From the NCBI GenBank assembly GCA_026874595.1, contig CM049309.1:16880576-16944575 (forward strand): a stretch of DNA of 64,000 nt. Direction: 5' to 3'. Below, one piece after another: positions 40,320-52,500 of this stretch. A program made the translations under genes and the position numbers. How positions within the stretch are numbered: position 1 is the first letter of the stretch; each line of letters opens with the position of its first letter. Below the pieces are notes generated by a model, which saw only the letters and a list, made by a program, of their open reading frames with translations, was not told the DNA's origin and ran no database searches. The stretch is from Sipunculus nudus (taxonomy: Eukaryota > Annelida > Sipuncula > Golfingiida > Sipunculidae).

Positions 40320-40394
<75 letters not shown>
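40320..40394. repeat. (TA)n microsatellite
   Basis: About 75 bp of pure TA in the first intron, directly abutting a SINE fragment. Confidence 0.95.
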
Positions 40395-40395
<1 letters not shown>

Positions 40396-40680
40396 GTGCT
40401 GAACTATGGATAGCAAGGATGTGGGTTCGAATCACGTTCAGACCGCCTTCCTCGCTAAGACTCATGGCCAAATGCTTTACCACAAGGATGAGCTCTCTCC
40501 ACCAAGGAGTGGTATTGGTTATGCACTGGCGCAGGCAAAATGTAGAATGGATAAACAATATGGCGTCTCTGAAGGTGTATGCTGGGGTGTATACTCCCAA
40601 GGGCACCGAGGTATAAACAAGAATAAACAAGTGGCGCCGGAAATCGAGGAAGGGATAAGTAGAAAGTCTTATTGGACTGC
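40395..40680 (+). repeat. tRNA-derived SINE fragment, 5'-truncated at (TA)n
   Basis: A B-box-like GGGTTCGAATC at 40423-40433 follows TGGATAGCAAGGATGT. The A-box part is missing where the (TA)n tract begins. The downstream body is non-coding although three ORFs overlap it. Confidence 0.55.
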
Positions 40681-40689
40681 TACTATAAG

Positions 40690-40870
40690 GTTTGATTTAT
40701 TTATGGATGTCTAGACAGATGTCAAAGTCATACCACTTTAAGTGTCTTTGACATGTAAAAGTGGGATGAGATTTCACGGAAATTTCCATTTGGGACTCGA
40801 ACTCCGACCGTCCAATCACGTTACAGCTATTGACCGTGACATTCTGCTTAGGTTAAAAACATAAACGTTT
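40690..40870 (-). repeat. tRNA-derived SINE-like sequence, minus strand
   Basis: The reverse complement reads TAAGCAGAATGTCACGG (A-box-like), then about 40 bases later GGAGTTCGAGTCCC (B-box, 40792-40805), the spacing expected of a tRNA. A non-tRNA tail follows. Confidence 0.6.
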
Positions 40871-41089
40871 ACGTTCAGCACAAAGTTTTTGCCCTTGACG
40901 GCGGTTGAACAGAAATGTTTCTTGGAAAACTCCGTTATGATGTGACATCAGCTCCCGAAGGAAAATACCAAGCCCTTCAACGCCCATCACCACTTGATGA
41001 GCACATGACAAGAAATTCGTAGCTGCTTCAGAAACTTGCATAATTCCTGGAATGTTTGAAGTTCAAATATTTTAGACCTTCAGACCGTT

Positions 41090-41660
41090 ATTTTTTTGGA
41101 CTCGAGATCGGACTCGAGCTCTATTTTTTAAGTATTCGGACTAAAGAGTCCTAGGGCTTGTACCCTAAGTCTAACTGGGGGGGGGGGGTAAGGACTCCGG
41201 TAATCTTGAATGAAGAAGAAAAACACTGTATTAATGTAAAAGCATATTAATGCCTTTACGTTAAAGAGACTAATAGGCCTACAAAAAAAAACTGTTATTA
41301 CCAAGCTGTACTTTGACATCAGGAGCTAAATTCTGTGAAACACTCAAGTAAAATATTCAGTTTGCCTGAATATATAAAAATATACATAGCAATCTCAAAT
41401 TTTCATTAAAATTTCTTTTAAAAAGGAGATTTGTATTGGGCTCGGACTCGGGTTTCAAGTGGCTCGGACTCGGGTTTCAAGTGGCTCGGACTCGGGTTTC
41501 AAGTGGCTCGGACTCGGGTTTCAAGTGGCTCGGACTCGGGTTTCACGTGGCTCGGACTCAAAGAAGGTCGAATAGGACTCGGACCTCAAGAACTCGATCG
41601 GACCTGGACTCGGACGCGAATGGCTTGGACTCCGAGTTGCGCTCAAACTCGATACTTAGG
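41090..41660 (+). repeat. GGACTC-rich interspersed repeat, copy 2, with a 21-bp tandem array
   Basis: At 41437-41550 the 21-bp unit GGCTCGGACTCGGGTTTCAAGT (22 letters shown across the joint, in parts GGCTCGGACTCGGG and TTTCAAGT) is repeated about six times. Because the period is a multiple of three, two overlapping frames stay open and give repetitive peptides; these are not genes. A G run lies at about 41177-41188. The organisation matches 9366-9830. Confidence 0.75.
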
Positions 41661-42639
41661 ATTCGAATACAACAGAGGGTATAACCAGGACGGTTATCTT
41701 AATTCCGTTGTTCGGCGCATTAAACATTTCGCATCGCCTGAACAGGATGATCTTATGATATGTGATAATTAATTCAGTATCTGTCATACAAAATTTCTTC
41801 TTGGAACCTCACTAAGGTCCAAGGATGAAGCGGTTATGTCAGTAGCACTCTAATATTTATCATTTGATCTTTTAACATATTTACTTCACCTGAAGATTAG
41901 GCAACCTACAGTGCATTTACATAATTGTCTGAATGTCAGTGGTGAATTACATTTGGTATATATATAATATATAACTTGTGGTCGACATGACTTCCCTGAT
42001 GAGGAATATTAAACCAAGCTATTCAGTTACAAAACTTAGGATGAATTTTAGAGAAATATTGTGTTAGCATGATTGAAATATAGATAAAAGGGTCCACGGA
42101 TGTACTAGAAATAATTAATACAAACACTAGGCAAAATCCGTTTTAATGAATAACGTACTCTAAAATGAGTAAAATTTTCAATTTGCGTCTTTTTTAATCA
42201 AAATCGAGCCTATGGTAATTGTATACATTTATCTATCATTAAAACAATAAGCTTACAGTAAACACAAGCCTTGAGGACATCATGATTTACAAAAGCGTGA
42301 GCACATTGAAAAGCGGGAATAAAATGTTGTAGTTTGTATAATGAAGTTAGTTGCGATATGCGTGGGAAGGCCTTTTTTCCAATAATCTAATTTGTTTAAA
42401 ACATATCGCCCACGACTATTTGGTTGGTGTTGAACACGAGATCACTTCTATTCCCTGTGACAATGCGAAGGCGGTTACACGCAGCTCACTGATTCATTTA
42501 ATCATATGTATATTATTTTTCCACTTCTCATTTATTTGTTTCTATTTAGAATTTCAATGTCAGAGCTGGTCAGTTGGAAGTAAAACCGTGTATTTCCGTG
42601 TATAGCTTGAATATTTGTACCCCGTATACCCACACCTGA
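41661..42639. other. AT-rich intronic sequence
   Basis: Nothing recognised. Confidence 0.5.
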
Positions 42640-42747
42640 TCATCCCTGCTTCGTATATTTGTTCTTCATTCGTTCGTGTCTTCTATATCTGTAACTTATT
42701 TCATTCATCCTTAACAATTATATAATCTCGGATATTTTTTCCTCGAT

Positions 42748-42816
<69 letters not shown>

Positions 42817-43060
42817 TATATGTTTAATCGTTACTCGTCGATTTTTCATCGATCCTTATCCGATCATCCGTTCCTCATATATCCGCATTTTACATATCCA
42901 TAACTCGTGTGCCTGTATCTCCTATATTCATACCTAATCATCGATTGCCTCAAATAGCCGTATCATGGGTTTACGTTTCTCGCATGTCCTTTACTCAAAT
43001 ATCCTTGACTCGTATATCCCTTAACTACTACATACATAACTCATACATGAGAACATCCAT
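42640..43060 (+). repeat. Degenerate CTCGTATATCC-type short repeat around an (AT)n tract
   Basis: Words such as CTTCGTATAT, CTCGTCGAT, CTCATATATCC, CTCAAATATCC and CTCGTATATCC recur every 15-25 bp on both sides of a 42750-42822 (AT)n tract. Confidence 0.5.
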
Positions 43061-43691
43061 AAATCGAAGGAAAGAAAGTTAATTATTAGGGATCCACCCA
43101 GGCGGATACCCTATATAGTAATCCCGTTTCTGTCCGTCTGTCCGGCCGACCCACTCTTTCGCGCGCATTAATTTAAAAACATTTAACAAGGATTTTCACC
43201 CTTGAGGGAATGGGCCTATAGAAATTCAGATAAGTAAGAAATACAATTTGGTCTCAAAATTGTAAAAATGTTACCTAAAAAATATTCGATTAATTCAGTT
43301 AGTGTCAGCGAACGACACCGCCCCTATCTTTTTTGTTCTGGCTACAACTACGTTATATTTCGAATGGTATTGCAAAATTGCATTGTACCAAAAATATTGT
43401 TTATAGCAGAATCCACAGTCTCTTTGCTATACATGGACGTAAGATTTTACAAATTTTTTTTCGTAAATGAGTCGGCATTCTCATTTATTTTGTTATAAAA
43501 CATTTCCTTCCCTTTATCTTGACGATTTTGTTTTAAATATATGAAATTACATAAAATACATGAACGTATTGGTACATATTGTCTGTACATGTATTTACAC
43601 ATTTATTTTGATATGTACCACCATCAAACAGACAGATATGTATAGAATCAAAACAAAGAGAAATACGGAAAATAAAAAAAGAGAGATAGAT
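43061..43691. other. AT-rich intronic sequence
   Basis: Contains GGATCCACCCAGGCGGATACCC-type wording in parts near 43090-43110, a word common in dispersed repeats. No gene. Confidence 0.4.
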
Positions 43692-43775
43692 CAGTGGCCT
43701 ATCCAGGATTTGAAAATAGAGGGGGCGCAGCCCTAAAAGTCGGGAAAGGGGGCTGTTCTGCGTCTTTTAGACATG

Positions 43776-43777
<2 letters not shown>

Positions 43778-43824
<47 letters not shown>
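43778..43824. repeat. (AT)n microsatellite
   Basis: About 46 bp of pure AT, immediately next to the hammerhead-like motif. Confidence 0.95.
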
Positions 43825-43825
<1 letters not shown>

Positions 43826-43901
43826 CTCTGAAGAAAAACAACACTGTTAATTCACAACAGTCTGTTTCACGGGGTGCGACCCGATCATCAGGTGAATGTG
43901 G
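43826..43901 (-). other. Hammerhead-ribozyme-like core, possible Penelope-like element end
   Basis: On the minus strand CTGATGA (43885-43891) is followed by a stem-loop (CGGG-TCGCAC-CCCG, 43870-43883), then GAAA (43865-43868). A second hairpin follows with ACTGTT and AACAGT arms and a 7-nt loop (43843-43861). This order matches a hammerhead core (C3-A9, stem II, G12-A15, stem III). Weak points: the stem II closing pair is T-T and no clear stem I is visible. Penelope-like retroelements are known to carry such ribozymes and to favour AT-repeat targets, which fits the adjoining (AT)n. Confidence 0.35.
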
Positions 43902-45263
43902 TTAGAATGAAGCTAACGGCGTGGTTTGAAAAGCCGAGACTTTACGAGATTACGAGATTATGCTTTGTGCGGTTCGGGGCGGGGGGGGGGGGGGGCATGT
44001 GAAAGACTGACACTGATCCTATTTTCCTCGGGTGCACAATAGGATTGGTCGGAGTACACGTGCGATACTGGAACATAACAGGGCAGGGCAAAGAGGTTAT
44101 TTATTGTTGTAAATTATATATATAATACAAAGATATATATATAATATATGTATTAATATTTTTTTTGATTATATTGATATTCCACAAAGTCCTATCAGTA
44201 GGAAGCTAGCATATTTAAATTTGTTTGAAAACACTGCGTGGCTGTTAATGGTCTCGTACTAAACATATCAAATATTGTTAGTTCGTGCATAATTATTATG
44301 ATTATTATATGTAATTTTGTAAAGTATCTAATTCAAGTTGTTTATTATGTTAAACGTGGAATCCTCATATATATATATATATATATTGCATTATTTGAAC
44401 AACGAGAAATACATGCATCAATAAGTTAAGTGTTGTAACTTAATTGTAACTTTTAAGTAGAAGATGGTCAGCACACATGTAAAAGAACTGAAATGGACTA
44501 ACTATTATATGTCACTGAATCTGTCAAAGGATACTACATCTATTTTTCATGTAGAGCTTCTGATAATGAATTCCATAATATAGGTTTTCGTAGATAAATT
44601 ATTTTTTCAGAAATTAGGTTCGAACTATAGCCAGTTGGAGTTTAAGAGAAATAAAGATAGTCTGACCTGAGGTAATTAAAGTACATAAACACAAGAAATA
44701 TTAGAAGTGAAAAATACTCATTGACTGTTATTTGCATAGCATTTTCAGGTTTATATTATTATTGAAAATGCAGCTTTCTGACATAAAGCCTGGCCATATA
44801 GCTCCAGTGACGGTAGCTGAGTATTTAGTGGTGATTTTAACTAACCCAGAATCAAGAAATAGGAAGCTTTCATATAGTCTCTTGGTGTATTCCAGGGTTA
44901 ATTTTAAAAACGAGGCATAGCAAGCGTTTTGTGAAAGTTCAAATAGCTTGCATGGATTGTTTAACAGTTTTTGGCCATCCACCATCATGTTACAGAACAA
45001 TCACATGGTTTGGAGACTTCACTTCTGCGCACAAAATAGAAAAGAGAAATAGTAAAAAACATGAGAGAAATGTGTAAGTATATAATCTGTTTAGATTAAT
45101 TGTAGAAATTTTCAGTGTCCGACATTCTTTGATTTACATTACGAACACTATCTTGCTAAGCTTTTGTTCTTTCTTCACAAAATTTCAACAACTACAACAA
45201 AACTAGTTTCTCTTTAGGTCAATAGGAACCTTTAGAACTGATAATAAATATACATTATTATAT

Positions 45264-45308
<45 letters not shown>

Positions 45309-45575
45309 TTACATTACAGACAAGATCTTTCTTGTTTTTCTTCTTTCTTTTCCATATGGGAATAACATTACCATAACCGCGCATAGAGAAACATGAAAAT
45401 ATTTTTTTTACTTAAAACGCCATAGTTCATATCTGTGTGTGTGCGTACTCAATTAAAATAAAATTTGAGTTAACTAACATAACACTTGCCAGTAGATGAC
45501 TGGTATAAGTGTTAGCAGAATTTTAGGGGGGCGCGCGCCCCTTTGCGCCCCCCCCCCCCTATGAATACGCCCCTG

Positions 45576-46511
45576 CAGTTATACGCATCTCAAGCGGACT
45601 AATTCCGTTTGCTGAAGGCGTTGGAACAAAATCCCGTGTAAAGGTACAAATATAATATTTTGCATGAAGAATTATGAATCAGCAGGTAATGTTGACTAAA
45701 AATAAATACCTTTTAAGACGTTTATATGAAGATCAATGGACCACAAGCGACCCACTGTGAGTAAACCCGTGTGATATTTACTTGGAGACGGCATAACATT
45801 TACACCAATTTACATCATTGATCATAACTAAAATAACTTTGCTCATTCATTATTCCTGACTTCGGAAACTGTCAAATCAATGTATTCACTTTTGTCAGGG
45901 TTGTTATATCTAAATACCTTCCCCAGGCGTGCAGGTTTGTACGGCCCACGCGGCTTCGTGTTTACATTCCCCATGGCTTTATGTTTGCCCTGATGAAATT
46001 GCCTTCCGCCCACTACTGGACATACTCTCTTTACAAAACCGAACTCCCCACTGGGTCACTGAGACCACCAATGTTAAAAGATTAACTCCATGATTAATGA
46101 TAACAATAATCCTCTTTCTATGTTCTCTTTTTTCCCCCTCTTTCTTTTTGTTTGTCTTTCCTGTCTTTGTTTTCTGTAGGTAATAACTATAATCCTTCTT
46201 TTCTTTTTGTTCTTTTTCTCAGATATTTTCTTTTCTCTTTATTTTTGTCTATCCGGTTTTTCCTGTCTTTGCTGTCTGTCTGTCTGTCTCTCTCTCTCTT
46301 GCTCTCTCCACAAGTGTATTCCTTTATATCTTTTTTTTCTTTATGTATCAAGATTTTTCTCATTCTGTCTGTCGGCTGAAATATGTCTTTCTTTTAGTCT
46401 CTCTCCGTCTGCTGTTTAACGGATAATCCTCAATTAAGTGTCCGAGTGATCGTTTGTCTACCAGTGTGTATACATGTAAAAACAAGCCTTATGTAAATTT
46501 CTTTCCATCGT

Positions 46512-46557
<46 letters not shown>

Positions 46558-47586
46558 CATATATATAGGTAATACATAATTGATTAATAACAGTCAAAAT
46601 ATTTCGGTCCGTTATTCAAAATTGGAAATAAAATGTATTCCAACAAATCAAGGAAAACAATATTTTTATTAAAAGGTAAACATAATAATGATATTACCCA
46701 AGGTATTGCCTTGGTGCAAGGATGAGAAATATACACCGGGGAACCCGGACTCCATACTCCGCCTTGAATATGGTCCTATGATTTTGTGAAGCGGTCCTTC
46801 TGGTATACCAGAAGGTACATATAAAAGAGTCATTCAGGATAAGATGCAAATTAAACCATGTTCACTCTACCTATCTATCCCTTATTTCTCGGTTGCCATA
46901 CATGTGGAGTGTCCTGGTTATGTAATATATGTTACAAAAGCGTGTTATCATGAAGAGAAGAGCAGAAGACCATCACTGCCACAGCCACATTGACAATTAA
47001 GGCATGAACTCTAGTCACCAGTGATCTGACGTGTGACCTGACCCTTTTGGTGTATCAGAGTATTTCATTAATTTTTGTTGTAAATAAATCTATTCCAAAA
47101 CATTTTAATTCATGAAAAATATTTAAGAGCTGATGAAAATATGTGGCTAAAATGTCTTTTTAAAGTTTATGGCTATTTTTTAAGTGTTAAATAAATTTGC
47201 CTATGGAACTAATATTAACTATAATTCATTTGGAACGTTACACATGTGACAAATAATAAACATAAAACATGGCAGGCCACATGAAATCAACAGGAGTAGA
47301 TATTTTAGCATTATTTCTAGATAAAAGTACTCCTATAACATTTATTATTGCTTCAGAACAGTTCAGTAGCTATTATTGGTAAGAAACTTGCTTAACTGCC
47401 TCCGTTTTCTCCCTTTTTTGCAAATATCCAAACGTACCCTTGGTACGCTTTTCAATAAGAGGATACCCATAATTAAAATCTTATTTCAATTAAGATGCCA
47501 TATCAACCCAAAATGTAAAAGTACAAAATAAGATTACAAAAACAAATCGATTATCGCTTTAACGCTAAATAAAATCAGTGTAAGTA
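45576..47586. other. AT-rich intronic sequence with pyrimidine tracts
   Basis: (CTGT)n and (CT)n lie near 46275-46305 and (CT)n at 46514-46553. ORFs in 46152-46419 are readings of T/C-rich DNA. Confidence 0.45.
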
Positions 47587-48150
47587 TCAAGGTCTAGGGA
47601 AAAATACGTCATTCCGCTGGACAATACATAGAGTAGCTTCTGACGAACGCACTTCAGTCCTTTCTGTCGTTAATAGTAGTACTGTATGGGGCTCCAAGAA
47701 TACGGTTTTATCATGACCGCCCACCAGCCACCCTCTTTTGTCTCCGTGGGAAGTTTTCAATGCAAATGTGGGACCAGCGAGAAAAACCGGTAGAACACCA
47801 CAGATTAACATAACTGCACGAAGTTGTGCGAGGGGACTGACGTGGCTGCTTTGTTGACGTGCGATAACAGCGTCACCCTGTATTGAATTAGTACGGGTTG
47901 ACTGTATGTCTGCAGTTCTGTTGAGTGTTGAGCAGCATTACTAGAGGTGTTTGAGAACATGGGACTATTGCGCACAAGGATGGACATGGATACAGTCGTA
48001 AATGTTTGTTTGGCTCATTTAACTTCGTCTTTTTATATCGTCCTTGTCGTGTCTGCTGTACTCTCTTGTTGTTTTGTCTGTGGATATCTGTATCTGTGTC
48101 GTACCTATGATTTTTTAACTATTAGTAATAGATCTTTTGATCAATAACGC
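47587..48150. other. GC-richer island with two hydrophobic ORFs on opposite strands
   Basis: On the minus strand, 47587-47811 encodes 74 residues beginning with a signal-peptide-like run (M-L-I-C-G-V-L-P-V-F-L-A-G). On the plus strand, 47947-48147 encodes 66 residues with a hydrophobic, Cys-rich stretch resembling a membrane helix. Neither is recognised, and neither has splice-site support linking it to the main gene. They may be fragments of an unrelated nested gene, a repeat, or chance. Confidence 0.2.
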
Positions 48151-49011
48151 AGTAATGACGTGTAGCAAAAATATCCGCCGCAAATATCAAAGGTTATGTT
48201 TATATAGGATGGAACTTGAAAAGCATGTGTGTTCAATAGAGTGTCAATCAGTTAACCACGCATCACTCATTCAATATATCCGTTCTCTTGCTCTCACTTT
48301 CTTTTCATATATGTTTGCTTGTTTTTTTTCCCTTAAAATTTCTTTTATCAATATTTGATATGATAGTGTATAATGATAACAGTGACGTTGTTAAAACATG
48401 GGGAAACTGATTTTGAAAGATATTATTGTGCATTTAGTGACACTTGATTTCAGAAGACTAAGGCATTTAGAGAAAATTAGAAGATCCGTGTGACGTATAC
48501 GTGTATAGATTAAGGGAGACTTAGGACACTAGAAAATAAGTTAGATAAATGGATATCGGTCAACAATAGTGTCTAGAATAGTTTAGCAATAGTTTTAAGG
48601 TTTAGCGCTACTATGTATGATGTAGGATATCCTTTTGGATTGAGATATTTGAGAAAGCAAAGTGGCTTATTCAAGTGAGACAAAAACAGACATGGAAAAA
48701 CAACATATAGGTATTTTGAATTGCGAAGGACTTTAGACAGCGTTATCATTTGAACGCTCTGGGATTTCAGACGACACAGTAAGGAATAAAACTTTTTAGA
48801 CCAGTTTTGTTTCTCCTTTTGGTATTATTGAATTTCATTGAATCTGGCAGCAGAAACCACAATCTTATGAGGTGTAAATGTTGTTGATATCACCGATAAG
48901 AATACCTTTGTTAATAAGATAACCTTTGTTGAAGGGTCTTAGATCTTGAAAAAAGTACTGGAACACGGACACCATTAAATCTGATATTGTATTTCTATTA
49001 TCGAGTCCCTC
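48151..49011. other. Intronic sequence before the tandem exon copies
   Basis: AT-rich. A further very diverged exon-like copy may sit near 48950-48985 (GGAACACGGACACCATTAA). Confidence 0.4.
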
Positions 49012-49385
49012 CTTGAAAGAACTGTGACGCGGACACCGTTCATCACTATAATGGTACTCGTGGCGACATCGTTATAACATTTATAACATCCTTTTTACAG
49101 AGTCCCTCCGTGGAAAGAAATGTGATGCGGACACCTTTCATCACTATAGTGGTACTCGTGACGACATCGTTATAACATTTATAACATCCTTGACACGGAA
49201 ATGTGACACGGACACCGTTCATCACTATAGCGGTACTCGTGACGTCACAATTATAACATTAATAGCATACGTTTCACATTCTAGTAGTCCCTCTATGGAA
49301 AGTAATGGGACGCGGACATCGTCAATCACTTTAGTGGTACTCGTGGCATCACACAATTATAACATTTATAACATTCGTTTTACAG
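49012..49385 (+). repeat. Four tandem partial copies of the transmembrane exon and its acceptor region
   Basis: Four units of about 85-100 bp start near 49013, 49100, 49191 and 49286. Each contains diverged GAGTCCCTCCGTGGAAAGAA, TGTGACGCGGACACCGTTCA and TCACTATAGTGGTACTCGTG, that is, the first ~62 bases of the real exon. These are joined to an intron-like ATTATAACATTTATAACATCC segment. The unit at 49101 keeps an intact TTTTTACAG acceptor. Others have lost it (TCG) or changed it (CTAG). All run into stop codons (TTATAA) in the intron-like part and none has the rest of the membrane helix or the donor. Confidence 0.9.
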
Positions 49386-49531
49386 AGTCCCTCCGTGGAA
49401 AGAAATGTGACGCGGACACCGTTCATCACTATAGTGGTACTCGTGGCGGGGGTGGCTGGAGGCCTCATCTTCGTTATCTCTGTCATCTTGTTCTGTAAAT
49501 ATTGCATGAAACGAAAGAAGGTCCTTAAAAG
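49386..49531 (+). CDS. Exon of a synaptotagmin-like membrane protein: transmembrane segment
   Basis: A 146-nt exon between TCGTTTTACAG and GTGAGT, entered in phase 0 and left in phase 2. It encodes S-P-S-V-E-R-N-V-T-R-T-P-F, then a ~23-residue hydrophobic helix (ITIVVLVAGVAGGLIFVISV plus ILF), then C-K-Y-C-M-K-R-K-K-V-L-K-R. N-V-T is an N-glycosylation sequon just outside the membrane. The two cysteines are placed as palmitoylation sites usually are in synaptotagmins, and the basic cluster marks the cytosolic side. Sequon, single helix, Cys-x-x-Cys and polybasic stretch in this order suit a synaptotagmin N-terminus; other type I proteins are not excluded. The exon directly follows four partial copies of itself. 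Confidence 0.85.
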
Positions 49532-52500
49532 GTGAGTGCAAAATAAATATGATATATTTATGAACAAATGATTATAACATATGAAAATTCATTTTATTCA
49601 CATTTAAAAGAAATTCTGCATGGTGTTGTCTATGTTTGTTTATAATACACAAAAGGCGGTAATTAAAGCACAGAAAGGTACAACACCCCGTTTTTATGTC
49701 AAAATCGTTTTTCTTCATCTTTTGGGAAATCAGTTCATAATTGATTTTTTAATCCGTGTAGAATATTTCAAAAGAAGAATTGAAGCGTAATTTAAAAAGA
49801 AAAAAACCCATTCGAACAGGTCACGATTGCCTGAGGTCAATGACTGTTCGCATGTTTGACCAAGGACCTTTCAGGAAATGATTGTTGGTTTACTCGTCTT
49901 GTGAAAATCAAGTGAATACTTCGATCACATATATACAAAAGTGAAACTGGAGTTTGTTAATTAGGTGACGGTTTACTCTTAGTTTATGATTATATTCCCA
50001 AATTTCGGACGTTATAAATAACAGTGGTTTCGAATTTGATTAAAACATTATTAACAAGAAAATAGGGCAATATAAACATCCTATGGTCATTGAAATGATA
50101 CACATATCAACGTGTTTTGTAACCATTTTTTTCGGCCGAAAGCAGGGGGTAAATTTATGCATATTGTGATCGGTATGTCTTATTTAAGGCAGAGGTTTAC
50201 CCGTTAATTGAAACATGTTTCAGAAATCTCTAAATGGGAAATGATTACGATGGCAATAGTTACATGGATTCGCTGTTTGTTGGATTTTAATGCGGATCCA
50301 TGGATCGGATTTAGCGAACGAAAACCTTAAAGTGTCCGCAATGACCTACAGAGTACCAGTTGGCGGATATATCAGAAATTCATGGAGGCAACTCAGGATA
50401 AAATATGGGAAATTGCAACACAAGCGGCGGAGAAATCAGGGTACCAAGATCAATCTAATATTGAATTATTCAAACTGGGGCAGCCCTTGATGCCAGGCGG
50501 TTTGTTTTTGGAGCTATTAACTGAGTAAGCCGTTGTAAGTTTAGACACTGGATGCGCAGTCAAAGCACGTGCCGGGATACAGAACTGGGGCACACTTGTG
50601 TCCTGCAACACAAACAAGCATCCTCATGCAGTTAAATCAAGGGCTGATATTTGAACGCACTTCCTGTTTGCCTTCAATATTCTCCGCTTTCAGGCACGAT
50701 TCTTGTTTTCCGTCGCATTGTTTCGGACAGGCAGAATCTACAGCCCGGAGGCCAACCTTTCTGGCTCAATGGATGTTCATCAGTTTTGAATATCAGGGAG
50801 TCTTTAGAAAAAATATGAATGTAAAAGTATCATTTTATTGAATAGCAGAAACACGTCTAGCAACACGCAGTTTTTTACACGGGATACATTTGCATCCTTA
50901 TGGTATTTGTATTTTGTTGGCAATCTTTTTTGTCTTTCATTGAACTTACGGTCGTTCATGTGTTAGGAACCACTGGGGACCTGGTAATTTTATATTTTGG
51001 TCATATTGACCTCATACGCATCAAGGGTGCATGTGAAATTCCATATGCTAAAAGTTACCCTTGAAAAGGTACTGACTATAGTACACTTAATCCAATTTAT
51101 TGAGGCATACTAGAAATATGGGTGGAAAATTCAGCGCAACGCCAATTCACTACGCTTCGCGGAAACTTCAATTCCTTTGAAAAGTACAAGGCATTTGAGG
51201 GATCAGAACAGCTCGAAATGGAAATATGGAAACCACTTTGTCATTGGCTTAGCGCACAAGAGAAAAAGATCGCTGGTTATCACAGTTACAATTATCATTA
51301 TTCATTAGGCAGATAATTTGCAAATGAACCACAAACATAAAGAAACTTGTCTCAGGTAAATGTAATGGCGAAAGGGAGCACCATGCTTTTTTGGGGGGGG
51401 GGGGGGGGGGAGAGAGAGACGGGCGGGCAGATTTTTACGGAACAGGTAAAGCGTTGTGGAAAGGAAACACAATTCGGTAATAAAGTATAGATTTGCGGAA
51501 CTTGTGAGATGTTCCTTCCAGGCGGACTGAGGTTTTCGCAAGTACCACTGATACCCATGGACCCCCCCCCCCCCCCCCGTCTTAATGACAGAAAACCCAC
51601 GTTGTCCGAAATGTAGAGAAGTCTATTAAAAATTTGAAAATACGTAAGCCTACATGATGTGAGGAGAGAAATGTTATATGTTAAAATAATATCAGGGCAT
51701 AAGATGATCGATACATTATACATACTTTAATGACATATGAGAGTCTGCAGTATGTGTTTTTTAATAATTACACTAGACAAAAAGTGTGAAAAAAGGAGAT
51801 AGAACATTGCTTTGAATACCCGAAGAAAAAAATCATTTTTTGTTACTACACTTTATTTCTTTGAAATATCATAAAAGATTCTCGAAATTCAAATTAAAAA
51901 CACAAACTATAAATGTATTTGGTTTGTTGTTTGCGGTTTAAAACATTGTTATAACTCATGAAAAATATTTTATATTATCCTTATTTCAGAAATTGATACT
52001 ATAAAAAATATCAGATCTTATATATTATTTGCAAAACATGAACAGTAATTTTTACCGTGGTCCATTGGTTCTTCGTAAAGAAATTGTTCGCGTATTAATT
52101 TATTTATATGCCAATGGGTTTAGATTTTGTAAGTTACTGTAAGCCTACAAAAATTAGAGAACGCCGATATAAAGCTAAGCTCAGTATACATTTAAAGTGA
52201 AAAGAAACATTATAGCCGCCAACTAAAAACCACCATATCACGATCTCGTGATGCAGACAATAAGTAATGATGCCTATTCCCGCAAAGCGAGGATATTCCA
52301 TTGAAATACAGTTGTTCACGACACAAAGACGTGCTTCCGATGACGTTGTTTAAATATAACAGGCTAGTTAAGTCAAAGGGCCGGTGGGAGGTGCTATTTT
52401 GTTTATATAAATTTCTTATCCCTGATTTTCAATCAGTCGACTTTGATTTCGTGATTAATGTGTTTCCTTACGGGAACTTGTGGTCGGTATGACGCATAAA

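Larger units (their letters stand above)
43692..45575 (+). mobile_element. hAT-like interval bounded by facing CAG.GGC ends
   Basis: The left end begins CAGTGGCCTATCCAGGATTT and is followed by AGGGGGCGCAG. The right end, read inverted, begins CAGGGGCGTATTCATAGGGG and is followed by a G run and GCGC words. Such CAGxGGCG ends are typical of hAT-type elements. The flanking 8-mers (AGATAGAT and CAGTTATA) do not match, so it may be two separate remnants. A 90-codon minus-strand ORF (44728-45000) lies inside but shows no transposase motif that I recognise. A Penelope-like fragment and (AT)n are nested within. Confidence 0.35.

Noticed and set aside
40277-40714. Overlapping ORFs on both strands with Ile-Tyr runs
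   Set aside because: They read through (TA)n and a tRNA-derived SINE.
41431-41772. Two overlapping ORFs with repetitive Gly/Ser/Arg peptides
   Set aside because: They are readings of a 21-bp tandem repeat whose length is a multiple of three, so open frames are expected.
49190-49498. 102-codon plus-strand ORF over the exon array
   Set aside because: It runs in a different frame from the phase-consistent exon and reads through tandem exon copies.
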